7,755 nt of DNA, from NCBI GenBank assembly GCA_035315885.1, contig DATFXM010000125.1, positions 1 to 7,755 on the forward strand. The letters run 5' to 3'. Origin of the DNA: DATFXM01 sp035315885 (GTDB lineage Bacteria; Acidobacteriota; Blastocatellia; UBA7656). A program made the translations under genes and the position numbers. Positions 1 to 6,215 of this stretch are shown here, piece by piece (the first letter of the stretch is position 1; every line of letters starts with the position of its first letter). A model generated the notes under the pieces. The model made no database searches and was not told the DNA's origin. It was given only the letters and a program-made list of their open reading frames with translations.

Positions 1-1332
1 TTAGGCGCGTAACGCCATCCCTTTCGTCTCCGGTCCTGCAAACGGGGTGACTATCAGCCCGACGATATAGATTAGCGACATCGCCGCGGCAGCAGCCCCA
101 ATTCCGCCGAAGGAAGAAGCCAGCCAACCAGCCAAGAGCGGGCCGAGTGCCGCGACGGTTCGCGAACCGTCAAAAACAATCGATATTGCGGAGCCTCGTA
201 CGCGTGTTGGAAAGAGCTCGGGGAGATAGATTGTCATCCAGGAGAACTGACCACCTATAAAAAAGCCGTTCGCGGCGGCGGTCGTCAGCATTGCATACCA
301 GTCGTTGACCCGCAAAAAGAAGCACCACGAGAGTCCTAGCGCGCCCAGGTAATACAGCCAAATGCTGGGTTTCCGACCTAAGGTGTCGGCGAGCAATCCG
401 AAAGCGAGGTAACCAGCGATCGACCCAACGTTAAACATCAGCGCAGCTACTGAAGCCCAGCGCTGAGGCTCCTGTCCCGCAGTCGTGGCCAATTGTGCAG
501 CATGCTGTGGAATCCATGTCGAGACGGACCACCAGCCAACGACGGTGCTAAGCGACATGAGCAAGAGGAATCCTACTCGGCGCCGCATCTCAGGCTCCGA
601 GAATATTCGAGCGATGGTGAACTGGGCCAGTTGCCGGTCTTTCTCCGATCCGATACCCGTTTCGATACGCTTCCGCGCCTCACGCCTGTTTTTGTTGGCA
701 GTGGTCCACAGGACAGGGTCGTGGACCACTCGACGAACATACAGCAATAAGAAAGCTGGAGCTATGCCGATGACGAACATGTACCGCCAACTTGAAGGTC
801 CAAGCGGATTAACCAGCAGCCAGATAGCCGATGCCAGAAAATTGCCCACACCGTAAGCTGCATGAAGCGCGCCTCCAGCGCGACCACGAGATGAAGGCCG
901 CCAGAATTCGGAGACGATGGCGCAGCCCGGTCCCCATTCCGCGCCCAAGCCGAGCCCCGTAAGAAACCGGAAGGCCAGAAGGGACCAGTAGTTCGGCGAG
1001 AGCGCTGTGAATCCTGTGAAGACCGCGTACCATAGGATCGAGAACATGAGCATGCGGCGGCGACCGATATAGTCGGTAAGCACACCTGCTATGATTCCTC
1101 CTACCGCCCATCCCAGCAGAGTCATTGAGAGCAGGCCAGCCATATATACCGGCGCGGTCGCCAGCCTTTCCGGGGCCAGAAGCTGACGCACCGCGATATC
1201 CATGACCAGGATGAGTGCGTACGTCTCGTATCCGTCGAACATCCAGCCCAACCACGCTGCGGCAAGCGCCCTTCGAGCCGAGCGTTCGATCGAATCCGAC
1301 ACTCGCGGTTCTTGCCGGAGTTTCGTTGCCAT
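1..1332 (-). CDS. MFS transporter, AAHS/sugar-acid-like, substrate unknown
   Basis: Inner-membrane major facilitator superfamily carrier, about 443 residues, usual for the 12-helix fold. Near the N-terminus is the GWMFDGYE segment typical of the aromatic acid/H+ and sialate symporter-like branch. It is followed by the loop 2-3 signature GGIIAGVLTDYIGRRRML and, after helix 4, LTGLGLGAEWGPG. A second-half loop motif (FGLLADTLGRKPS) and a PELFPTRVRGSAIS segment are also present, so both six-helix halves are complete. The stop TAA is at 1-3. Start choice: a GTG at 1345-1347 has no room for a ribosome site because GGAGG (1347-1351 on the complement) abuts it. The ATG at 1330-1332 uses that GGAGG at a long 14-base spacing, so the start is uncertain by five codons. 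The gene lies 176 bases after the asparaginase stop, so it may have its own promoter. Family is sure; substrate (organic acid, sugar acid or aromatic acid) cannot be told. Confidence 0.9.
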   Translation of the reverse strand: MATKLRQEPRVSDSIERSARRALAAAWLGWMFDGYETYALILVMDIAVRQLLAPERLATAPVYMAGLLSMTLLGWAVGGIIAGVLTDYIGRRRMLMFSILWYAVFTGFTALSPNYWSLLAFRFLTGLGLGAEWGPGCAIVSEFWRPSSRGRAGGALHAAYGVGNFLASAIWLLVNPLGPSSWRYMFVIGIAPAFLLLYVRRVVHDPVLWTTANKNRREARKRIETGIGSEKDRQLAQFTIARIFSEPEMRRRVGFLLLMSLSTVVGWWSVSTWIPQHAAQLATTAGQEPQRWASVAALMFNVGSIAGYLAFGLLADTLGRKPSIWLYYLGALGLSWCFFLRVNDWYAMLTTAAANGFFIGGQFSWMTIYLPELFPTRVRGSAISIVFDGSRTVAALGPLLAGWLASSFGGIGAAAAAMSLIYIVGLIVTPFAGPETKGMALRA

Positions 1333-1508
1333 CAAGGGCGGCTTCACCTCCGAGTCTGTTTCTTTAACATGTATTCGTTCCGTTTATTCGTTTTAAACCG
1401 CGCGGCCTGACGCCCTCAGTTGACCGGGCACGAAGAGTTGGATTTAACTCAGCCATTGCAAACCATCTGAAACTAGCTGGGCGCTTGGTTGAAGCGATTG
1501 TAGGCCCC
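1333..1508. other. Spacer between asparaginase and MFS genes
   Basis: No gene is seen. On the minus strand the part nearest the MFS gene is AT-rich (about 1361-1400), which would suit a promoter, but I find no convincing -35/-10 pair. The part after the asparaginase stop shows no GC stem followed by a T run, so a Rho-independent terminator is not supported. Confidence 0.4.
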
Positions 1509-2624
1509 TTAGTACTCGGCAAAAATCCGCCTGATTTCCATCGTATCGCGCGTCTTCGTGAGTGCTAGCATCAGTAGTATGCGGGCTTTCTGCGGGTTGA
1601 GCGTATCTGCGGGGATCATTCCCAGCGCGTCGTGATCTACTCGTGCGATGACACGCCCATTCCCCACTCGACTGGAACGAACGAACACGGGTCGGGATTC
1701 TGTGGGAAGTGACATCACCGACTTCACTTCAGCCTTTTCAGCATTTGAGAGAATGCCGGCCCCACCCGCTGCAAAGACAATGCCCTTGGCCCCGCTACCG
1801 ACAACGGCACGAATGACCGCCGGATCCGACTCGATATACGAATAGACGATTTCAACTTTAGGTAACGCCTTCAAGCCTCTGACATCAAATTCGGAACTGA
1901 CCGTGTGCCGCTTGGTTGACATGCGATAGAAGCGCACTTCGTCTTCATCAACATAGCCAAGCAAGCCAAGCTCAGGAGCACGGAACGTTTCGACGCGGTA
2001 CGTACTCGTCTTTGTCGCGTCTCTCGCTCCGTTAATCTCGTCGTTCAGGACGATCAATGCACCTTTGCCGATGGCTGCTGGAGAGATAGCAGTGCGTACC
2101 GCATTTAAGAGATTGAGCGGACCATCTGCGCTGATTGCGGTCGCCGGCCGCATCGCTCCGACCAGAACGACCGGACGATCATACTTGACGGTCAGATTGA
2201 GAAAATACGCGGTTTCTTCAAGCGTATTGGTCCCATGCGTCACCACGATGCCGGCTACTTTCTGATCGTCGGCAAAGATTTTGTTGATTCGGTTCGCGAG
2301 AGTGAGCCAATTGCCGACCGTTATATCCGAGCTGCTTACGTTCGCGATCTGCTCCACCTTGACGTTTGCGACTTGTTTGATTTGTGGTACAGCATTGACG
2401 AGTTCTTCCCCAAGAAGGGAGCCGGTATTGTAGTTGGATAAGTCGGTTGCCGAAGCTCCTTTACCGGCAATCGTGCCACCGGTAGAGAGTATCCAAACCG
2501 AAGGCAATTCTTTGGCGCGCGCTCCCTGCCCAGCACAAGGCATGTTATTTACGGCAAGTACGACTATCGCCACCGTAATGGCCGCCAAGTTGAGCTTCCG
2601 CACTCCAAGTTGTTTGCGAGTCAT
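1509..2624 (-). CDS. ansB: Periplasmic type II L-asparaginase
   Basis: Hydrolyses L-asparagine to L-aspartate and ammonia, probably in the periplasm. The 371-residue product starts with a basic N-region and hydrophobic stretch (residues 11-25), with likely signal peptidase I cleavage near residues 35-37 (ARA). The first catalytic motif STGGTIAGKG holds nucleophile Thr51. The second, THGTNTLEET, holds Thr132, and the lysine lies in DATKTST (Lys205). GAMRPATAISADGP and the C-terminal TLNPQKARILLMLALT are also type II hallmarks. Start choice: the ATG at 2622-2624 has AAGGA seven bases upstream. An in-frame ATG 13 codons earlier (2661-2663) lacks a good ribosome site and would put charged residues before the signal peptide. 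Oddities: Asn133 stands where E. coli AnsB has catalytic Asp90, and Ser99 where it has Gln59. The product aspartate would suit the acidic amino acid symporter encoded at 6216-7484. Function is very likely; asparagine versus glutamine preference is open. Confidence 0.94.
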   Translation of the reverse strand: MTRKQLGVRKLNLAAITVAIVVLAVNNMPCAGQGARAKELPSVWILSTGGTIAGKGASATDLSNYNTGSLLGEELVNAVPQIKQVANVKVEQIANVSSSDITVGNWLTLANRINKIFADDQKVAGIVVTHGTNTLEETAYFLNLTVKYDRPVVLVGAMRPATAISADGPLNLLNAVRTAISPAAIGKGALIVLNDEINGARDATKTSTYRVETFRAPELGLLGYVDEDEVRFYRMSTKRHTVSSEFDVRGLKALPKVEIVYSYIESDPAVIRAVVGSGAKGIVFAAGGAGILSNAEKAEVKSVMSLPTESRPVFVRSSRVGNGRVIARVDHDALGMIPADTLNPQKARILLMLALTKTRDTMEIRRIFAEY

Positions 2625-2631
2625 TTGCAAT

Positions 2632-2636
2632 TCCTT
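2632..2636 (-). promoter_or_regulatory. Ribosome binding site deciding the asparaginase start
   Basis: The minus strand reads AAGGA here, seven bases before the ATG at 2622-2624. This favours that start over the upstream in-frame ATG at 2661-2663. Confidence 0.7.
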
Positions 2637-2751
2637 ACCCCAGGGGAAGACCTCTGCGGCCATCGCTGATCAGACTGCCTGACGAAAAGGTTGAACGGAC
2701 CGGCGCAAGCATCGGGCGACCCTGCCAACCCCGGCAGCGCCGACTCTGCTG

Positions 2752-2770
2752 CAGCCGCTTGGCCCGGCTG
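2752..2770. repeat. GC-rich inverted repeat downstream of the APC fragment
   Basis: CAGCCG (2752-2757) and CGGCTG (2765-2770) form a perfect six-base stem with a seven-base loop, just past the stop of the APC remnant. No T tract follows in the minus direction, so it is a weak terminator candidate at best. A second small stem, CTGCC/GGCAG, lies at 2722-2737. These sit in the 154-base gap before the asparaginase start, where a promoter would be expected but none stands out. Confidence 0.35.
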
Positions 2771-2988
2771 TCTACACATTAAACAGCGTCATTCGGCAAT
2801 ACTACTTCATCAGACTGCTTAACTGACCTCTTTGTCTTACAGAGAGAATAAAGGAGAAGTCCGAAATCTCCAGCGATTGCCGCTGTCATTGCTTCAAGCT
2901 TCGTGGTGTTCGAGAGCAACCATAAGCATAAGCCCACCGATGCCGTTGCCATCAAGAGGCCCGATGGCGATGTGAACTTCGGCGGTCC
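2762..2988 (-). pseudogene. Orphan 3' end of a second APC amino acid permease
   Basis: About 69 codons homologous to the C-terminal end of the permease at 3888-5239, in the same orientation, ending at the TAA at 2779-2781. Matching stretches include SPSGLL, ATASV, LCLWLLSN, MTAAIAG and FGLLLY. By hand count about 48 of 69 residues agree (roughly 70%), and about 78% of bases match over some 228 positions with no gap. The remnant starts in the last cytoplasmic loop and covers the final two membrane segments. The remaining 380 or so residues of a permease are missing. An ATG at 2989-2991 opens the frame by chance; I see no ribosome site and doubt it is translated. The divergence means this is an old paralogue, not a fresh duplication or an assembly artefact. 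It lies downstream of the broken amidotransferase, so that gene sits between two permease ends. Confidence 0.85.
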
Positions 2989-3129
2989 CATAGATTGACT
3001 CGGTCCAACCGCATTGTTAGACGTCGTCGATGCGTGGAATCATGTGACACATCGCAAAACATCGACTCGCGCGGTGCTACTGCGGGAAATATTGTATTCG
3101 GACGACGCGTCGCGCGAAGTCTTATGTCG
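2989..3129. other. Non-coding junction between amidotransferase and APC remnant
   Basis: No credible gene is seen. The next coding portion expected of the APC permease cannot be read here in any minus-strand frame. Near the remnant (3006-3018) lies a 13-base stretch that is the exact reverse complement of a site in the other permease copy (4098-4110). It sits inside a short palindrome, GTCCAAC-6 bases-GTTAGAC (3003-3022). Confidence 0.5.
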
Positions 3130-3825
3130 TTAGGTTGCGTTTTCACCAACAACTCGCAAAAATTCCGTAATCAAGGGGTGCGGACGCTGACTCGTTGAGC
3201 GTGCTTGGGGAACAAACAATGTCCCAATAAAAAAAGGATGATTGGTTAGTTCGATAACCCGGTCCTCCCCTTCATCGTTCGATCCGGTAATTCTCAAGTC
3301 TTTGCTTTTGAGAGGCGACACCCTTTCCGGGTTTACGCCGAAATTACAGTAGTATTGTTCTGTCGCCGAAACTGCACCGTAAATTCGGGCAACTCTGGAG
3401 TCTGGCACAAATGTCAGGGGCAGTTCGCGTCCTTCCAACGAACACGCCAATTGAGAGATAAGCAATTGCGACGATTACGGGTCATATTCCGCGTGTTGCG
3501 CATCTTTGAAACCCAAAACATTGCGGGCGTATTCTATAACCATATGCTGAAACCCGCCGCATGTCCCGAGACAAGGTATGTTGTTTTCACGGGCGTAACG
3601 AATTGCCCACAGCGTATTATTCATATTCTTATACGGACTGCCGGGCACAACCCAAATTGCGGAGAATCGTTTAAATAGTCCCTTATCAATATCCGCGGTA
3701 GAGACCCAACTGCCTTCGATTTCAGATTCTAAGAAAGCGCGAGAATGCTCGATAGATGTTTCGGTGTCAATGTGCGGCTGAAATGTCGGCGTGTATTCTC
3801 CAAGTAAAGCGACTCGTTTGTTCAT
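3130..3825 (-). pseudogene. CTP synthase-like class I glutamine amidotransferase, in-frame TAA
   Basis: Two open segments in the same frame together make one 231-residue class I amidotransferase domain resembling the C-terminal half of CTP synthase, without the synthetase half. Segment one begins at the ATG 3823-3825 and runs 116 codons. It has the oxyanion region VVPGSPYKNM (residues 59-68) and the nucleophile elbow LGTCGGFQH with Cys89, and ends at EYDP. TAA follows at 3475-3477, then the frame continues SSQLLISQLACSLEGR through YCNFGVNPE and HPFFIGTLFVPQ to a TAA at 3130-3132. The nonsense codon replaces a residue just after the DP pair of the family. Residues where CTP synthases have catalytic His and Glu (FHPE) read FVPQ (Val205, Gln207). 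From memory, relatives are annotated as CTP synthase C-terminal region-related (seleno)protein. The stop here is TAA, not the selenocysteine codon TGA. Base composition is more AT-rich than neighbours (about 45% GC in 3481-3540 against 60% in 1-60). Normal role of the family is not established. Confidence 0.85.
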
Positions 3826-3836
3826 ACTCGAATCCG

Positions 3837-3842
3837 ATTATA
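3837..3842 (-). promoter_or_regulatory. Possible -10 element for the amidotransferase gene
   Basis: The minus strand reads a perfect TATAAT here. A TTGCTT lies upstream but only 13 bases away, too close for a normal -35. Transcription from this element would start about five bases before the ATG, giving an almost leaderless message. Weak support. Confidence 0.25.
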
Positions 3843-3870
3843 CGGTTTTACTGCGAAGCAACCCTGTCAT

Positions 3871-4097
3871 GCGCGGCTATCGGCACATTAAACAACTTTG
3901 TCCGGTGATACTACTATATCAGGCTGCTCATCCGACCTTTTCATCTTACCGAGAAAATAAAGGAGCAATCCGAAAGTTCCAGCAATTGCCGCTGTCATTA
4001 CTTCACGCAGTGTGCTGTTCGACAGCAACCACAAACATAATGCGACCGACGCCGTTGCGACCAACAAGCCCGATGGCGACTTGAACGCTGGCTGTCC
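3871..4097 (-). repeat. Second copy of the diverged APC 3'-end repeat
   Basis: This is the counterpart of 2762-2988 at a constant offset of 1109 bases, with no indel. It spans the last part of the frameshifted permease gene and about 17 bases past its stop. Hand count gives 51 mismatches in roughly 228 positions. The repeats are direct and bracket the amidotransferase gene. Confidence 0.85.
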
Positions 4098-5239
4098 AAC
4101 AATGCGGTTGTTTCGTAGCATCGGCAGCGCTGCACAAGTAACGCCGTACGTAACCACATTTATCAAAACACTTATTTTCACCAACTGGATGAAGTTACCT
4201 GACAGCGCGAACCCAAGCGCCACACCCGCCATAACCAGGATAGAAATATAAGGAGTTTGGAAGCGCCAGTGTATAGCGGCAAGACTCCGCGGCATCTGTC
4301 TATGCTCGGCCATCGCGAAGAGAACACGAGGTCCGTGCAGGAATTTGCCATTGAGGTTGCCAGTGATCGAAACTACTGCCCCAGCAGCAATGAGGTAGCC
4401 CCCGAATTCTCCCAAAAACTTGTTGCTCGCGTCCGCAAGTGGCCTTGAAGAGGTTGCTAATTCTGGAAGGGTGCCGATACAGACTATCTGAATCAATACG
4501 TAGAGCATCGTTACAATAATCAGCACGGCGAACAGCGTAAAGGTATGGCACGCTGCGGATCGCTCACCTCCCCTGCGGGGATCGGCACTGATTCGAAACC
4601 GGTGAAGGTGTACAACAGCAGCAATACTGACTGAGAAAAAGCGCCATAGCTCGGCGGAGCCGCGACTGAAAAGTTCTGCGGGTTGATGAAGAAGACGCCG
4701 ACCGTTATGAAAAGCAGTAGCGGTACAAGCTTGCCCGTCGCAAAGATGTTGTTGACTATCGCAGTTTGGCGCACGCCGACCAGATTTATCGCTGTAAGCA
4801 AGAGCACAACAATAATGATGACGAGCTTGCGCCACGTTCCAGTTGGAATCCAGACGGAGCCTAGATAGTCAACGAGCAAGTTGGCGTTAGCGGCAAAGGT
4901 TATTACAAAAGATAAACATCGTAGCCACCCCAATTCAAACCCGACTACGTCGCCAAAAGCCTCCCTTGCGTACAGGTAGGGGCCGCCGGTGACCGTGAAA
5001 CGGCTACTCACCTCGGCAAAACAAAGTACGATAAGCAAAACAGCTGCGGCACAAATGACGTATGCCAGCAGAGCTGCGGGCCCGGAAAGGCTATAGACCT
5101 TTGCGGGCAGCCCGAAAATGCCCGCACCTACAATTGAGTTAATCCCAAATGCAACGAGGTCCCACCTCCCAATCCCCCGCACAAGGCTGGGCGGCGCGAG
5201 TCTTGACGCGGTAGCCATGACTTCTCTAGTCGGACTCAC
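3888..5239 (-). pseudogene. APC-superfamily amino acid permease with a frameshift
   Basis: Inner-membrane amino acid permease of the APC superfamily, about 450 residues when the two frames are joined. Helix 1 carries the substrate-loop motif GAGIFG (residues 38-43) and helix 6 the FTGFE motif (212-216), followed by AGEVSDPQRAIP. Frame one runs 5239 to 4520 and goes out of frame after Pro233. Homology resumes at once in another frame with TLFAVLIIV and continues to the stop at 3888-3890. Adding one T to a run of three on the coding strand (complement of 4539-4541) restores the reading, so this is a one-base deletion or a homopolymer sequencing error. Start choice: GTG 5237-5239 overlaps the cupin stop by two bases (GTGA) and has AAGGAA 11 bases upstream. 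An in-frame ATG at 5216-5218 has a purine-rich stretch only two bases away. The overlap suggests translational coupling to the cupin. Substrate unknown. Confidence 0.88.
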
Positions 5240-5931
5240 ATTGACTTCAATTCCTTAAGCGTGGCCCAGAATCGCTCGCCGTTCGGTTGTTGAACCCAGT
5301 ACTGAGTGAGCTGATTGGCATGCGAGCACCGGGCACCGACAACAGTGCCTTCGCCTATACCGCCATGCACTCGCGCTCCAATTTTCAATGCAAAACAGTC
5401 CGACGGGCTGGACTCCGTAGGGGTACCCGGTTGAAGGAGAGATGTCAGCAAGAAGATGCCCTTGTCGGTAAGCTCATAAACTGGGTCGACTAAGTTGCTT
5501 GAAAATGGTCCAATGCCATGCACCTGTATGATCGCTTCTGTCTTCGACCATCCGAAGTGCGCCATATTCTTTGGTACAAACGCAAAGCCTCCGACTCCCA
5601 GTTGCTCCAGTGCCGAACGATTGAAACGGCTTCCCATTCCAAGCGACATAACTCCTTGTACTACCGCGATGTTCTCGTCGATGGGATGTGTGTGCGGCAG
5701 AATGATGTAGTTAGCATCGTTGTGAATACGAATCACAAAGGACACTCCTGGACTGGCCGGATCGCCCCAGACTTTCTCAACCCACTGCCCTGATGGAATC
5801 TTGTGAAGGGGAACAACTCCGTGACGCGAATGCTGTGCCCTCGCATCAATACCAGCAAAGGAGAACGCCAGGAGCGATGCGAGGACCAAGATTCGAGATG
5901 AGAAAATGGAGGGGTTCTTACCTGGTTTCAT
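5236..5931 (-). CDS. Exported single-domain cupin protein
   Basis: A 231-residue protein with a signal peptide (residues 1-32, hydrophobic core 13-26, likely cut after ARA), so periplasmic or secreted. A single cupin barrel follows. Motif 1 reads HTHPIDENIAVVQG, giving metal ligands His80, His82 and Glu86. Motif 2 reads FVPKNMAHFGW with His125. The classical metal-binding set is complete, so a divalent metal is likely, but catalysis cannot be inferred. Residues 183-231 form a separate glycine-rich piece (ARVHGGIGEGTVVG, then YWVQQPNGERFW) that looks like a small beta-barrel. Cys179 and Cys202 could pair in the periplasm. The ATG at 5929-5931 has AAAGGAG seven bases upstream, a strong ribosome site. 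The stop overlaps the GTG start of the APC permease, so the two were probably co-translated. It is the only intact gene in the decayed middle of the window. Function unknown; a ligand-binding or redox role is possible. Confidence 0.88.
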   Translation of the reverse strand: MKPGKNPSIFSSRILVLASLLAFSFAGIDARAQHSRHGVVPLHKIPSGQWVEKVWGDPASPGVSFVIRIHNDANYIILPHTHPIDENIAVVQGVMSLGMGSRFNRSALEQLGVGGFAFVPKNMAHFGWSKTEAIIQVHGIGPFSSNLVDPVYELTDKGIFLLTSLLQPGTPTESSPSDCFALKIGARVHGGIGEGTVVGARCSHANQLTQYWVQQPNGERFWATLKELKSM

Positions 5932-5938
5932 CTCACTT

Positions 5939-5945
5939 CTCCTTT
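5939..5945 (-). promoter_or_regulatory. Strong ribosome binding site of the cupin gene
   Basis: The minus strand reads AAAGGAG seven bases before the ATG at 5929-5931. It fixes the cupin start and shows that its translation signal survived decay of the sequence just upstream. Confidence 0.75.
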
Positions 5946-5998
5946 CAGCTATCTCTGCTTTCGATTTCTTTAGCGTTGGTCACCCCTAACGGCGGGCG

Positions 5999-6199
5999 TC
6001 AGCGGGTCAATGCAGTGCCTGGTCTAAGCCGAAATTCAAGCACTCGTACCTTGTCATTTTCCAGCAGGACCTAGTAATACTGTGGAGATGTTTTCACGTC
6101 GTCTTGCATTGTTGTTATCCGGAATGAGGTAGCGAATGCCAGCGCCGTCAACAGAGAGCCAACAACGAAGCCTGTAAACAGATGGGGAATTCGCTTCAT
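5999..6199 (-). pseudogene. Degenerate membrane-anchored or exported cupin gene
   Basis: From the ATG at 6197-6199 the frame encodes 42 residues: a basic start (MKRIPH), a hydrophobic segment (LFTGFVVGSLLTALAFA) and a polar tail ending SPQYY, then TAG at 6071-6073. In the same frame after the TAG comes VLLENDKVRVLEFRLRPG, a sequence characteristic of the first strands of small cupin proteins, normally leading into a His-x-His motif. Here the frame hits TGA at 5999-6001 first and no histidine motif follows. The simplest reading is a signal-peptide cupin gene killed by a nonsense codon (a lysine AAG to TAG change would fit) and truncated, with perhaps an internal deletion. The start is only 16 bases after the symporter stop, with AGG about six bases upstream, so it belonged to that transcript. 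Alternative: the first 42 codons still make a small single-helix membrane protein. Confidence 0.72.
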
Positions 6200-6215
6200 A
6201 TTGCCTAATTCCTGA

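Noticed and set aside
2622..2663. Earlier asparaginase start at 2663
   Set aside because: No good ribosome site precedes it, and the ATG at 2622-2624 has AAGGA at ideal spacing and gives a normal signal peptide.
2700..2778. Rho-independent terminator after the APC remnant
   Set aside because: GC stems exist but no T run follows them in the minus direction.
3003..3022. Palindrome resembling integron attC end boxes (RYYYAAC and GTTRRRY)
   Set aside because: Only six bases separate the boxes, whereas attC sites are tens of bases long with inner L boxes. There is no integrase or cassette nearby, and the motif derives from permease sequence.
2995..3198. Plus-strand frame beginning TRSNRIVR, resembling NNRIV of the permease
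   Set aside because: The similarity comes from the inverted 13-base stretch at 3006-3018. The rest of the frame matches nothing and runs into the antisense of the amidotransferase end.
3475..3477. Recoding as selenocysteine or programmed readthrough in the amidotransferase
   Set aside because: The codon is TAA, not TGA, and the context is not a known readthrough signal. A nonsense mutation is simpler.
4536..4546. Programmed -1 frameshifting in the APC permease
   Set aside because: No X-XXY-YYZ slippery heptamer in the zero frame, and APC permeases are not known to use frameshifting.
5976..6003. GCGTTG...GGCGGGCGT stretch loosely like an attC end
   Set aside because: The core GTTRRRY is not intact, no complementary partner end is found within attC range, and the match needs gaps.
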